A stretch of DNA of 64,000 bases from Dendrophyllia cribrosa (taxonomy: Eukaryota; Cnidaria; Anthozoa; Scleractinia; Dendrophylliidae), in the NCBI GenBank assembly GCA_024195265.1, contig JAJLRJ010000009.1, positions 16,751,210-16,815,209 on the forward strand. The letters run 5' to 3'. Below, piece by piece: positions 24,746 through 35,844 of this stretch. Within the stretch, counting starts at the first letter, position 1. Each line of letters opens with the position of its first letter. The position numbers were made by a program, and so were the translations under genes. Below the pieces are notes generated by a model. It saw only the letters and a list, made by a program, of their open reading frames with translations, had not been told where the DNA came from and made no database searches.

Positions 24746-25305
24746 AGCCCGGTTTCCATATGATCGCTACGATCGCTGCGATCGCTGCGATCGCTGGAAA
24801 AAAAGTTCAGCGATCGTAGCGATCATATGGAAACCACTCTCCGGCGATCGTAGCGATCACAGCGATCGCAGCGACAACGATCGCTGCGATCGCTGTGATT
24901 CTATCTCAGCGATCGTGGCGATCGTAGCGATCATATGGAAACCACTCTCCAGCGATCACAGCGATCGCAACGACAGCAAAAATACCAGGATGCACTGCGT
25001 ACGCTCACTCAAAGGGTGCGATTTGGTCCTTTTTATGGAAGAAGTGCAAAGATAGGACTGTCTTTATAACAAATTTTAAAAACAATTCACAGCGCCATGT
25101 TGAATTTCAAGAATAGAACAAAACGATATTGTCAGACCCAGGCCCCCTCGATCTTCATTCACTTTCTCAGCAATCGTAGCGATCGCAGCGATCATATGGA
25201 AACCATCAATCGCTACGATCGCTGAACCATTTTTTTCAGCGATCGCAGCGATCGCAACGATCGTAGCGATCGTAGCGATCGTAGCGATCATATGGAAACC
25301 GGGCT
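24746..25305. mobile_element. 560-bp Harbinger-like element built of GCGATCGC-rich repeats
   Basis: Ends AGCCCGGTTTCCATATGATC pair in inverted orientation, with TTA at 24743-24745 and 25306-25308 (3-bp TWA target site). Behind each end are 9-bp units of the type CGATCGCTG/CGATCGTAG. The module GATCATATGGAAACC recurs internally near 24829, 24931 and 25190. Only about 24980-25165 is unique. No transposase is present. It shares its terminal word with the element at 47790. Confidence 0.85.
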
Positions 25306-25436
25306 TTAGTTTTCAACCCAGTCTCATTACATTTGATCTTATACACGATTCCTCTGGTGGCCTCTTTCTCGATCTTGTCTTTTGGCTTTTCAATCTCAAA
25401 TCATCAGGACGCCGTTAGACATTTGCATTTTATCTT

Positions 25437-25474
25437 TTGCTGAAGAAGGCAACAGTAGTTGCCGAAACGTCCAA
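25437..25474 (+). ncRNA. Minimal hammerhead ribozyme-like motif
   Basis: CTGAAGA (25440-25446) is followed by stem II GGCAAC/GTTGCC with an AGTA tetraloop, GAAA (25464-25467) and cleavage triplet GTC (25469-25471). Stem I is TTG with CAA. All core bases are intact and stem II is fully paired. It belongs to the Penelope-associated minimal class. Confidence 0.7.
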
Positions 25475-25541
25475 CACAACATTTTTAGCCAGTGTCAACT
25501 TTTTTAATATTTCTAATTGTAGGTTACTTTGGCTGTTTCTC

Positions 25542-25709
25542 AATAGACCAATTCCGATATATTAAAATTCACACTTGGCTCCGAGGCTTAGGGGAATAAA
25601 ACAAAAGAAATAAATTATTCATACCTGAACCTCGATGTGATTTCTTTTGTTTTATTCCCCTAAGCCTCGGAGCCAAGTATGAATTTTAATATATCGGAAT
25701 TGGTCTATT
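25542..25709. repeat. Hairpin MITE with ~70-bp arms
   Basis: 25542-25611 pairs with 25640-25709 (AATAGACCAATTCCGATATA ... TATATCGGAATTGGTCTATT) with few mismatches. The 28-base loop has no coding content. Confidence 0.9.
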
Positions 25710-25723
25710 TGCAGTTACGACTT

Positions 25724-26269
25724 AACCCTATTCAGCCTGGGGGGGGGGGGGGGGGGGGGGGCACAAAGCGACGCGCTAACTTTCAACATTCATAACTTCT
25801 TTAATATGTATTCAAACGCCATCAAACTTTGTGACTTTTCCTAAAATTTATCTGGCAACAATTTCATATGACAATTTATTGATCACGTGACTTGATGTTT
25901 CCATGGCAACAAGATTTTGACAGTCACGTTTTTTGAAATTTGCATATATGTACCTTTGAATGAAGAAAAACAATGTTTATTGGTACAACTTTTATATTTT
26001 TACGTCATTTAGCGTTTATTTATTGGTTTTGATTAATTTTGAGTCAATTTGGACGGTTTTTAAGAGGTTTTAAAAATTTTCAGAAATAACTAATTACCTA
26101 ATAACTACGTCATATGACGTCAGCGTTCCATTGTGCGACCGCAAAGGAGACAGTTTTGGACGTACTATGTACCCTCTAGGTTTCATTGTCATAGCCTTAA
26201 TGTTCTTGAAGTTTCGACCTCCCCCCACCAGGCTCAGGAACTCAAAAACAGCCAGGGCTGAATAGGGTT
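25724..26269. mobile_element. 546-bp MITE, AACCCTATTCAGCC ends with G tract
   Basis: The left end AACCCTATTCAGCCTGG runs into 23 Gs (25739-25761), CACAAAG and a CGACGCGCTAACTTTC block. The right end in reverse reads AACCCTATTCAGCCCTGG. The same order is seen in truncated form at 7436-7530. No ORF and no clear target duplication. Confidence 0.75.
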
Positions 26270-27960
26270 ACGGTAACCCATGAATGAGAACTGAAGGCTT
26301 AATTTTGTCATCTGTTTCCGATAACGATTTCTTAGTGACAATTATTAGTTGGGTGTTTTCTTTTGAGTTATAATTTCTATATTTGTGTTAGTTTTGTCTG
26401 CTTACCAGTAAGTTTTAAAGCATTTATTCTAAATGAAAATCAGATGCCATTTGTATGTGTTTTGTAATTTTATTTAAAAATTAAGGTTTCTTGTTAATTA
26501 AACGATTTATCCGGCAGTGAAGCTATTTTGTCCGTCAAGGCCCATGTTTTTAAATAAGTTTTATCCAAACGTGAAAGCAATGCCACCTGATGTTTCTTTT
26601 AATTGTGTCTCTTAGTTTTATAACTGTACTGATTTTCTGTTATATTTTCATCATTTTATAATGGATCAGTTTACAGTTATTCGTTTAGAGTAAGGTGCTA
26701 GCCTCTACGGTTACAAAAATATTTCTTTTTTATTGAAAAATCAGGCTAGTTTTTAATACTCAGTGGAAATCGTGGATTAATCTGTCGTTCTCTTTGTTAG
26801 TTTTCAGTTAGATAACCCAATGTTTTTTTTTGCTTTTTTATTTTGGGTAATGTTCACCAAGGGCTTCTGAGGTTAGGAAACGTTTTCTCAACAAATAAAA
26901 TATTGTATGTTATTAGGTTACAGTTAAAGGGACAGTGTACCCCCAAAATATTACAATTTCTCTTTCCTAATTTGCATGTTATATTGCCAAATACCACCAT
27001 TGTCCAAGATGGATAAAAAGATTGGACAAAAAGATTCTACAGAGCAAAAGAGAACAATTTGTTTGGGAATAAAGTGCGCAGGATTACAAGAATGGAAGTA
27101 GATTACAGTTCATCTATTCTTATTGTATTTCGTGACAGGTGTTCCAGAAATCAAAATTACCGATCTGGTGGAACCGTAAATTTGTCTCTTTAGTATTATT
27201 TTGTTGTTTTTCAGGGCGAGTTTTTCTTTCTATTTCAAGACAATATAGAAATCGTTCAGTTGAAGTCAGTATAGGCGATTCTGTCTGTTTGTCAGTTGTT
27301 CGTTAAAGAAAAGAATCGACTTATAAGTAAATCAAAGGACATTTCGTGTGTTCTATTTACCCAAAGTATTGTCAGGTTCTAAAAGTTTTAACGACTAACA
27401 CAATTATAAAGGGCGATGTTTTCTGTATTTTTTTTTAGTTTAAATATTATCTATTATTTTCAGTGATAACTATCCCTTTTTCTGTTACAATTAATGTATT
27501 CGGTTATCAGCTTTATAGAGCACAAGAGATCTGACAATATTCGGAAGAGTCATGACACTTTAAAAAACCTTGGGCCTATCACAGCTTATTTATTCAGCAT
27601 CAAATCTTGTGAATTTGATGAAAACGAAATCTAATTTCAAATTGTTCTGGAGAAAAAAAAAAAAAAAAATAAATAAAAAGATCTGGCCTGTATCAAGATC
27701 CTGAAGATGGTGAATACGCACGACTGATATCAACCAAATGTTCAAAGCCAGGGTGTCTGACTCCTTAACAAATGCTTCTTTACCAGTATGGATATTGCTT
27801 TTGTTCTGAATGACACTGCATAGATCAATTTAGGTAAGGCTAGCTCGAGAGACCTATATAAATTGCTTAATGATAAAACCCACACAGAGACCCAAACCGG
27901 TCCCAAACGATGGAGTAAAAAATCTTTCTCTAAGTGAAAACTCGTGGAGTAGGATTTTTA
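26270..27960. other. AT-rich gene-free stretch
   Basis: Nothing beyond an A run (27652-27669) and a decayed CTGAAGA-containing repeat at 27701 is recognised. Confidence 0.4.
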
Positions 27961-27963
27961 TCG

Positions 27964-28537
27964 CTCGGACGTACACGCAAACTTATACCCCCACCGTGGT
28001 ACAAGGGGAGGTTGTTGCAACCACCCCCCCCCCCCCCCTTGGGTTTTTGCGGTGTTACATTATTTCGAAAATATTTTACATCTAATAGATAGCCTGTGAT
28101 GTGCTCTACAAGATTAGGTTAATATTATGGGTTCTAGCGCTGCTTGGAGTCCGTGACGTCATCCAAAATGGCCGACAATATTGCCGCCATCTTGGATTTT
28201 ATAAAAAATCAACTTTATCTGGAAAATGCGGAAATTGCAAATATTTTTTGCTAGAGTTGCAAAATATGATACAATTAAACATTTTGCTGCTTTTGGTAGC
28301 ATTTTTTTTTTCGCAGAAAAAAGGTGAAAAACACGCATTTTATTAATGGCTTGACCTCATGCTACTTATGACGTCATATCTTGTTACTATAGCAACCGGT
28401 TGTCGCCAAACTTTACCAAAATGTGTCAAAAGAATAAACGAACAGCTACTGAAGACGGCCATTAATGCTCTTGAAAACATCCGAGAAATATCTTAAGGGG
28501 GAGTGGCATCCACCCCCCCCCCCCTTGTACGTCCGAG
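27964..28537. mobile_element. 574-bp MITE, CTCGGACGTAC ends
   Basis: CTCGGACGTAC at 27964-27974 is inverted as GTACGTCCGAG at 28527-28537. A C tract lies near each end (28023-28039 and 28512-28524). The interior carries GTCATCCAAAATGGCCG and CCGCCATCTTGG. I recognise the right end (GTGGCATCCACCCCC) as a common coral repeat. The left end is partly degraded. Confidence 0.6.
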
Positions 28538-28570
28538 GGTTAAGTCAGTGAAACAGGTCTGCAGCGAAGT

Positions 28571-28938
28571 TAAAGACCCAGAATTGTCCATTATGCATTG
28601 TCCATTATGCATTGCGTGCTGTGAGCATCGGCGGCCATTTTCTTGATGTTGAAAAATCGGGTAGGTCTTATAGCTCTTTGTAATCCGTTTGCATTGGCCA
28701 CGTCGTTCGTTAAACGTTTATTCGAGTACCTTATTTATCAGGCAACACTTAAGAACGTAATTTAATATAAAACGTTTGAACAGAACAGAAGCACGAGACG
28801 ATATAATTCCTTTCCACTCGATTGAATGTTTGCCTCGAGAAAAGCAAAACCCCGGAAAACAATGGAAACCTCGATCCCGTGCAAACCAAAACAATAACAG
28901 AGGCGCGTGAAGCATAATGGACAATACTGGGTCTTTAA
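28571..28938. mobile_element. 368-bp MITE, TAAAGACCCAG ends
   Basis: TAAAGACCCAGAATTGTCCA at the left pairs with the right end, which in reverse reads TAAAGACCCAGTATTGTCCA. CATTATGCATTGTC is tandemly doubled just inside the left end. No protein encoded. Confidence 0.75.
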
Positions 28939-28941
28939 GCT

Positions 28942-30798
28942 AAGAGTTTCAATTTCAATTCATATTTAAATTCGGTAGCTTTCAGTAAATGTCTTCAGTT
29001 GTCCCTTATTTTTGAGTATGGGTTTTTACGTTGAAAGAAATCCTATTTTTTATTGTGAAATAATTAAGACCATTCTTTAAACTTTAATGTCAGTGAAACC
29101 ATAATTTAATTGTCAGTTACAATTTTTTAATTTCTTAATTTCTTAATTTTTTAATTTTCTTAAATTTGTTTTCCTCAATTTTAATAAAGCTTTTAAGGTT
29201 ATCAAACGCTTTCCCAGTGGATATTTGAGGCCATTTTGTCTGTTTACCGTTTTTGCTTATAGATTTTTCTCTGTTTTTACAAGATATTATTTATTTGTGA
29301 GTGTGAAATTAGAAGTTCACTGTATTTATTTTTAGTTTAGATCTTGTCACTGGTCACTTTTCTGTTAGACATTTTCGTTTGCTTTGTTTTGACTCTTATT
29401 GTCAACTTTCAACAATAATTTTAATAATTTCGTAGTAAAAATCAATGATGAAAATCCAGTTATCAATAATTAAGGCCATTTTTTTCTGTTTGAGAGTTTT
29501 CAGTGAGCAGGGTTTTGAAATTAAAAAAGCAATTCGTTTTTCTAGTTTTTTTGTCTGTTTCCAAGAGATTTTGTTTGTTAGTTTGCAGTATGAAATTAGA
29601 AGGCCAGTTTATGTTCACAAGGAGGGGCTTAAGGCTTCGATTCGAATAGATTACTTATTGGAAATAATAGTTCATTTTGTCAGTTCAAATTTTTCTTTTT
29701 AATGTCAGCTTTCAACAAGGATTTTAAATGAGCTCGTAGTGAAAATCGATAAGAATAATCACAACGAAGTCTATTCTTAAAAAGATGATGAACCGTGAGC
29801 AACTCAGTTTCTTCCTTTATCTGTTATTAATACGTGAATCTTTGTTTACAATTGCGCGTCATTCTCTAATCAAACTACAGGGTAAAACACAATTAGCTTT
29901 ACCTGGAAATTTGAGCGCGATATACTAGAAACTCTTTGTGCTATGTTGGTTTTACAAAGAATGTATGGCTCATTAGCAGTTTTGATGGCTGAAAACAAAA
30001 TAAATTGGAAAAATCAGGCTTACATCAAGCACCACCCAAACCTGAACTTTAAAGAGTATTATCATTGGTATTTTTCGAAGTGGTCTATTCTTTATGAACT
30101 GTTTATACGTTGCTAGCATCGAATTACTGTGAGGAAAATCTATTTCACTCTACAGTTTTAAGGCTGCGAACTGGCTTTGTACTATAGACACTAGGCCGTT
30201 GTCAAGGACTTTACAGTTAAAACAACTTCCCGTTTGCCCTTTGTCAGTCTGCAACAAGTTTATTCACGTTGATCGGAGATCATTTCGTTTCTGTCTCACG
30301 TACGTTTGACAGTTTATCAGCTTTCTCTGCTAGGAATTTTGGTTTTTAACGATCAGCAATAGTTTTCATCGACTTTATGCAAATAAACGTTCTACATTTT
30401 GCGTTTAAGTACGTTTGTTATATCTGTGTTGCACTGTGTCAGTACTTAAAGGCAATTTACACGGTACAAAGTTTGCTTACAACAGACTTTTATATGCTGC
30501 ATTTATAAAACAAAGTGGCAATATCGTAGGTATTTCTGATCGATTGAAAATTGTTTTCAAATCCACGAAAACTTATCGGGTTGTTTGTAGCAGTCATAAG
30601 CAATTTGTAACTTGAAAACTTTCCGTTTACAAGATTTTTAAGAACGGGAACAAATGCTCAATTTATTGCTTAGAAAACCACTAGACTTTTTTGCGTTAAG
30701 AAAAAATCTGTAACTATTCAGTACAATTCTTTCTCAGCGATTTCATTGTCAATTGCTTATTAAAAAGCTAATTTAACTCGGCTTATTCAAATTTGTAA
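28942..30798. other. AT-rich gene-free stretch with weak long-period repetition
   Basis: Segments near 29405-29455 and 29705-29760 share TTTCAACAA..ATTTTAA..CGTAGTRAAAATC. This suggests an old ~300-bp tandem duplication. No credible exon or RNA gene is seen. Confidence 0.4.
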
Positions 30799-31103
30799 AA
30801 TTTTCCCGCCAAAAGACTTAGAAAAAATACAGGCGCCAAAAATACGCATGCGCCGTTTTTTTAAAAATTTTTTTAAAGCTATATTTTAATATTCAGTAAT
30901 GTTATATTGTATTTAATAAATAATCACAAGTCAACAGCAATAAAATAGTTCTTTTAGTTTCATTGTATTCTTTATTAGTCTTTTATTTCTTTTGTACAAT
31001 ACCTATACAATAACTTAATTACTTAAGTAAAAATCAGTCAACTAATTAAAAGGTGTGACAATTTTTTCTTCCTATATATACTAAGTCTTTTGGCGGGAAA
31101 ATT
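30799..31103. mobile_element. 305-bp MITE, AATTTTCCCGCCAAAAG ends
   Basis: 30799-30821 is the exact reverse complement of 31081-31103. The interior is AT-rich with CGCATGCGCCG. The minus-strand frame covering 31038-31229 is a by-product. Confidence 0.8.
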
Positions 31104-31790
31104 AAAAAAAATTTGCACAGCGTTTCCCCTGGTAACAAATTTAGCAAAAAAAAAATTAAAGGAGTACAACTTAAAATTTAAACCCGCCAAAGAATGTATA
31201 CAACATCTCGTGCAAAAAAATTGTAACAAACCTTACAATTTAACGCTGATTTTCACAAGCGACATAAGTATAAGCAAAAATATAAGAAAAATAAACATAC
31301 TTGTTCTTATGTTGTTCCCATTAGAAATTAATGCGATATAAGGATAAGTTTGTTGTTTTTCTCGTGCCTATGCTTATGCCGTCTCAATTCCTACGAAGAC
31401 AGCATAGGAAGAACAAGTATGCTCATTCTTCATATGTTTGTACTAATATTTCTGTCGCCGGTGAAAACCTGCCTTAAATCTTCAAAATTCTTGCGCGAGA
31501 CAGTGTATACATGAAGGATATTAGAAGAAACATGACAAGCTATTAAAAAATGCGTGAAAATGTTTTGTTTCAGTACTAGACAAAACGTTTTGGATAACTA
31601 AAATTAAAGCTTAAGTTCTCTTATTATTTTATTTAATAATTTTTGCTTCTGATTTCATTCGATACTGGACATATTTAGATTTTTCATAGCTTGCCATATT
31701 GCTTTTAATAACAAGACCTTTAAATATTGGCAAATTTCCTTTGTAGCACAGAAAAAAATGACATAAAGTACGTAGAATAAGCACCAAAAA
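31104..31790. other. Gene-free stretch
   Basis: The plus-strand frame at 31090-31341 (83 codons) overlaps a MITE end and is Lys-rich low complexity. Short inverted words GCCTATGCTTATGCC/ACAGCATAGG near 31367-31412 suggest a further small foldback. Nothing else is seen. Confidence 0.4.
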
Positions 31791-31799
31791 GGTTCTTTT

Positions 31800-32130
31800 G
31801 CTAAGGTTGGAGCAAGTGATTCAATTTAGAACATTCAACAGACAATTGAGTGGCTCCGTTTTCATTTTAGCGATACATCGAATTGTGCACGAGCCCAATT
31901 TATCAAAATCTTTATTTAATTAGTACTGTTTGCCAAGTTTGGAGCAAGTGAAATAATTTAAAGTATTCAACAAACAATTGCTTGGCTCCATTTCCTTTCT
32001 AGAGAATAGTAAACTGTATACAAGCCTAATTTTTTAAAATGATAAAAGTTTTCTAAGTTTGGAGCAAGTCATATAATTTAAAACGGCAACTTCCTAGATT
32101 GTTGTGCACGAGATCAATTTATCAAAATCA
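31800..32130 (+). repeat. Three diverged ~125-bp tandem units
   Basis: The phrase (G)TTGGAGCAAGT recurs at about 31805, 31940 and 32060. Each is followed by ATTCAACARACAATT and TGGCTCC, then a CGAATTGT/TATACAAGCC segment and TTTATCAAAATC. A single further unit lies 7 kb away at 39345-39475. Confidence 0.75.
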
Positions 32131-32849
32131 AACTAAAATGTTACATTCTGTGCTACATCGAATGCCAACAGAAAAACGTCTTTTCCTCTACTTAAAAACT
32201 AAATTTAAGAGAGCCCATTTATAATACCCATTGCCTGGTATTAAGTTTTACCGGCTAAACACGTTTATTTTTGACAATTGAAATATATGATTGATTGAAA
32301 CAAACAATCAATGGCCTAAATCAAATCAAGATGTTATACAGTCTATCATAATAATGATTGGAGCCAAAGTAGAAATAATCAGTCGTCTTTTTATAATCGG
32401 TATTGTATCTCTTGTCCAAATTAAGATTTGTGAACGTTTAATAAAATATCCGGCAGCATCAAAACAACAGAAACATTTCCTTTAGACTAAAATATCAATT
32501 TATAATCTAAACGCCACGTTATTTTTTTTTAACAAACTGTGCGACTGAATTCATATTTTGCTCAGTATTTTAGTGTGTCGAAATTGTTGAAACAAACAAT
32601 ACACAAATTGCGATGTGAAAATGGTTTGAAAATTGACTTTGAAGGATAAACGATATTTAAAAACCTGAAACATCATTTTCTTAGATTTTAAATTGAGCAA
32701 CAAAGTAAAAAATGGTAAACTAAACTATTTTTTTTGAAGTGTTTATGCAGTTGACTTTGAGACGTTATCTGTTGTTCTTCCTCAAGGGATAGCTTTTGTT
32801 TTTTTTCCTTTGGTCTGTAGTATAACAAGTCTAAATTTATATTGTAGTT
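32131..32849. other. Gene-free stretch
   Basis: AT-rich; the 64-codon frame at 32291-32485 has no domain. The right part is probably 3' flank of the minus-strand Penelope remnant. Confidence 0.4.
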
Positions 32850-32875
32850 CTGAAAAGAGCTGTTGTTGTTGCCAA

Positions 32876-32920
32876 TGACTGACATTTCGACTACCTGAGC
32901 GGAAGTCATCTTCAGAGCCA
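32876..32920 (-). ncRNA. Minimal hammerhead ribozyme-like motif (minus strand)
   Basis: On the minus strand CTGAAGA (32915-32909), a stem-II segment, GAAA (32888-32885) and GTC (32883-32881) are in order. Stem I is TGGCT with AGTCA, including a G-T wobble. It is nearly identical, in opposite orientation, to the motif at 34335-34379. Confidence 0.65.
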
Positions 32921-33141
32921 TGTGAATCATTCACAGGCAGTGCCTGTTGAGACTCAAGTCAGTGATTGGTGCGTTTCGATCCGTGCATTAATAGTGTAAT
33001 CTTTGTTCGTGTTGTATTGTCTGTTATGTTGAAAATCGTTTGTAGTAGTGAGTGGCACTGCGCATGAGTAGAAAAACTGAGCATCCGGTGAATTACGCAT
33101 TTCCGGTGACATACTGTAATCCCATGTAAATGTTGTAGTTA

Positions 33142-33423
33142 ATGTTTTTATCTCGGGTAATTTTTATTTTTCCATTGTTTTTGGGTATGGTAATATATGC
33201 TCATGAATTTGAAACAAAGGAAAAACAAAAATTACCTGAAATAAAAAATGAACTACAACATAAACAACATAAAACTCCCGTACCGCGAAGTTTGAAAACA
33301 AAAAGTAAGAGTTATAAAACAAAGGTAGAGAAAAAGTTTGTTTCGTTGAAAAGTTTTTTCATCGTTCAAGTTTCAAGCGTTTGCACCAAGGGGTTTGGTG
33401 TTTGCACCAACAACGAAATATGA
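33142..33423 (+). CDS. Possible secreted basic protein or first exon
   Basis: An ATG frame of 93 codons begins MFLSRVIFIFPLFLGMVIYA, which looks like a good signal peptide. A Lys-rich stretch (KTKSKSYKTKVEKK) and two cysteines near the C-terminus follow. An AAG|GTAGAG donor near 33323 could end an exon after the basic region. It sits inside a Penelope-rich interval with no visible neighbour exons, so it may be chance. No family recognised. Confidence 0.3.
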   Translation: MFLSRVIFIFPLFLGMVIYAHEFETKEKQKLPEIKNELQHKQHKTPVPRSLKTKSKSYKTKVEKKFVSLKSFFIVQVSSVCTKGFGVCTNNEI

Positions 33424-33619
33424 ACAAATAATTTTTGCATTGCATTTTTTCACAAAAAACAAGTCTTCACTCCATCTCGAAATGTATTCATGCAAGAACC
33501 GATCGTGTACGTAGCATAATTTTCTTCGGTTTTGGTCCTTTCATCATTGCATCTAGAAAATCTAGGTCTGTTGGTTCATGCAGAAGTGTTGTGTTTAACG
33601 GACCGGAAGTGCTTGAAGT

Positions 33620-33785
33620 TTACGCATGCGCAAACGTTCTGCCGCGGTGCCGTAGTGAGTACTGTAAGGTAACGCATTCGGCAGAGTCCCAGTCAATTCT
33701 GTGATTAGTGTGCAAACGGTGTTCAGCAGTGTGATTGTTGACATCACCATTTTTCGTCGCCCGTTTGCGTTCAGCCAGTCGTGTC
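33620..33785 (-). pseudogene. Penelope GIY-YIG endonuclease fragment
   Basis: The minus-strand frame reads RLAERKRATKNGDVNNHTAE, then HRLHTNHRIDWDSAECVTL. The spacing of Arg/Lys-rich helix, AEH, NH.IDWD matches the C-terminal half of the GIY-YIG domain of coral Penelope elements as I know them. The N-terminal GIY..YIG part is missing and the C-terminus diverges after about 33650. It is a short dead fragment. Confidence 0.55.
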
Positions 33786-33790
33786 ACAGC

Positions 33791-34233
33791 TACCCCAAGC
33801 TCAAGTGATGTTAAAACGTTGTAATTTGAACGTCGTGGTAACTGTTGCGTAATAGCGAAATTATAAAGGATTTGTATGGGGAAAATTCGCTTCGAATTTG
33901 AGCGCAAAATTAGGAACGATATTATAATTTGAATGAAAATGGCTCACCTGAACTTCTTTGTGAGCTTACTTGTGTCTCGAGTGTTATTTGGTCGATTCAA
34001 AGCGATTAAAACTCGGTGAAATCACTTCGAATCGACCCAAAAAACAACGCTCACGACACAAGAAAACACACAAAGTAGTTCAGGTGAGCCATTTTCATTC
34101 AAATATCGTTCCTAATTTTACGCTCAAATTCGAAGCGAATTTTCTCCGTACAAATCCTTATAATTTTGCTATAACGCAACAGTTACTACGACATTCCAAT
34201 TACAACGTGTTAACATCACTTGGGCTTGGGGTA
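33791..34233. mobile_element. 443-bp foldback element, TACCCCAAGC ends
   Basis: The two ~205-bp arms pair across a centre at about 34012 (TACCCCAAGCTCAAGTGATG ... CATCACTTGGGCTTGGGGTA). Mismatches and small indels are few. Internal words include GGCTCACCTGAAC and TTCGCTTCGAATTTGAGCG. Open frames on both strands are shadows of the palindrome. Confidence 0.85.
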
Positions 34234-34319
34234 CCTGGTCTCAGCATTTGAACTTGTATACTGCTCCTTGTAGGTTCTAGGTTTGTCTTTAACATTTGTT
34301 AGTTGTTGTCGTAAAGTAC

Positions 34320-34460
34320 CCCTTTCGATTCACATGGCTCTGAAGATGACTTCCGCTCAGGTTGTCGAAACGTCAGTCATTGTCAACAACAGCAGTTCTT
34401 TTTAGAACTACGGACGATCACACTCTTAATACTCCTGGGTTTAAACCATTAACAAGGTCT
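34320..34460 (+). mobile_element. Penelope-like terminal repeat, plus strand
   Basis: This is the opposite-orientation partner of 32850-32935. It contains the hammerhead, then AACAACAGCAGTTCTTTTTA and CTCCTGGGTTTAAACCATT. No coding region of the same element lies immediately upstream. Confidence 0.5.
34335..34379 (+). ncRNA. Minimal hammerhead ribozyme-like motif
   Basis: CTGAAGA (34340-34346), a stem-II hairpin closed by GAC/GTC with internal mismatches, GAAA (34367-34370) and GTC (34372-34374) are in order. Stem I TGGCT pairs with AGTCA. The downstream text (ACTACGGACGATCACAC) matches Penelope 3' terminal repeats as I know them from corals. Confidence 0.65.
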
Positions 34461-34954
34461 ATATTGATCATCGAAAATAGCGGTATTCCTCAACACCAGA
34501 CATCAGAGCTTATAAACTTTTTCCTCCTAAATATATACGTACGATCGACAAGAGAACATAGGCACTCAATCTCGCGAAAAAGCTTCCTAATAATTTTTTA
34601 GCATGGGCGACTGAGAATAATATTCCGTTGATTAAAGAAAAGAAAACAAGTAAAAAGAAAGAACGCAACTTGTAAAAGCCTTTGTTCTCTTGTCATTCAG
34701 TTGATGTAGGGAACGTGTGAATAATTATAAGGAGGCACAGACAGGCACGTGGTGTCTTTAAATATATTTTCCAAATAATTCCATTTTTATCACAATGCAT
34801 GCCAGACTTTGGTTAAATTGAAAAATAATTGAATAAAATTTGCCTTCTTAATTAACTAAAATAATTTTGAAAAGAAAAGTTATACCACGCCGGGGAATTT
34901 TTGCTCTGAAAGCGGCCATCAGTTTATGTGGGCGCGTGATAGGATGCATTAATT
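34461..34954. other. Gene-free stretch
   Basis: No RNA gene or supported exon is recognised. The region may include the 3' flank of the Penelope end. Confidence 0.4.
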
Positions 34955-35516
34955 CTCGAGGTTATAACTTTGGTTGTATTTATGGTATTAAATTAAAATT
35001 GACACATACCATACGGCCCGGTGAGAGAAATATTTTGCACTTAAAGTTACCAAGGTTACTGGTCACGTGACTATATACAGACCAAAATTAATTTTGAAAA
35101 CTCTCAGAGTTTTTTTTACTTCTTCAATATTAAGCCTACAATCAAGATATCTTGCATGAATGTAGTACACAAAAATCGGGTAAACTTGTCAGATTTAGAA
35201 TCTAAAATTTCACTATTGTGACGTCACAATTAAAGATTTTATACATGGAATGCATGGAATGTTGACAATGGCTGCGGCCGCACTACTTGGTGAGTAAACT
35301 GGGTTAATTTTTTAGTAACACGGTTAAAATAACTCGGTGAAAAGGTATTTGTAATGAGACAACCGAGTTTATTTTTCTGAGCGGCCGCATTTCAGAAGAT
35401 TGAACTTTGAACGTGAGAGATCATATTATCATATGCTAGCGAGAGCTGCAAAAACAATACGATAAATGAGCGAAAACAATGCCTCTGTACGTGCATTTTA
35501 CATATTGTTATTCCCT

Positions 35517-35583
35517 GCAAAACAACATCGTCAAATTATCAAATCATAGGTTTTGTGGAGAACATCAACACACGACGGTTTTC
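35517..35583 (+). repeat. Block shared with the MITE at 15342-15687
   Basis: The stretch CTGCAAAACAAC..CGTCAAAT through TAGGTTTTGTGGAGAAC..CGACGGTT is shared with 15440-15506. The TAGGGAGCTTAAGC ends are absent here. It is therefore a related internal module within a different element. Confidence 0.65.
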
Positions 35584-35844
35584 CTTTCTCTATATGAAAT
35601 TGAAAGTCGTCCCTACGAAGGTCTACGAATTCAACAGGAAGCCAAAAATTACCGCGTAAGCAAAGATGATTGACAGATCAGGAAAGTTAACCTGCACTTA
35701 ACTACCTAGCGAGGTGGTTTGAATAAATTTAACCAGGTTAAAAAGATCCATTGTTCTTTAATTAATTTCCATGTAAACCGCTAACACGGTTAAAATTCGG
35801 TGAAAAATACGCGGCCGCATCAGGAATTTTGTTAAACCAGTTAA

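Larger units (their letters stand above)
32850..33790 (-). mobile_element. Penelope-like element remnant, minus strand
   Basis: On the minus strand a GIY-YIG endonuclease fragment (33785-33620) is followed about 700 bp later by a hammerhead-bearing terminal repeat (32935-32850). That is the order expected at the 3' end of a Penelope-like element. The reverse transcriptase is missing, and a foldback element abuts the 5' side. Confidence 0.5.

Noticed and set aside
25076..25291. Ala/Ile-repeat ORF
   Set aside because: Translation of the GATCGC repeats of the MITE at 24746-25305.
27701..27733. CTGAAGA with downstream ATATC resembling a hammerhead
   Set aside because: No GAAA and no stem II pairing; at best a decayed copy.
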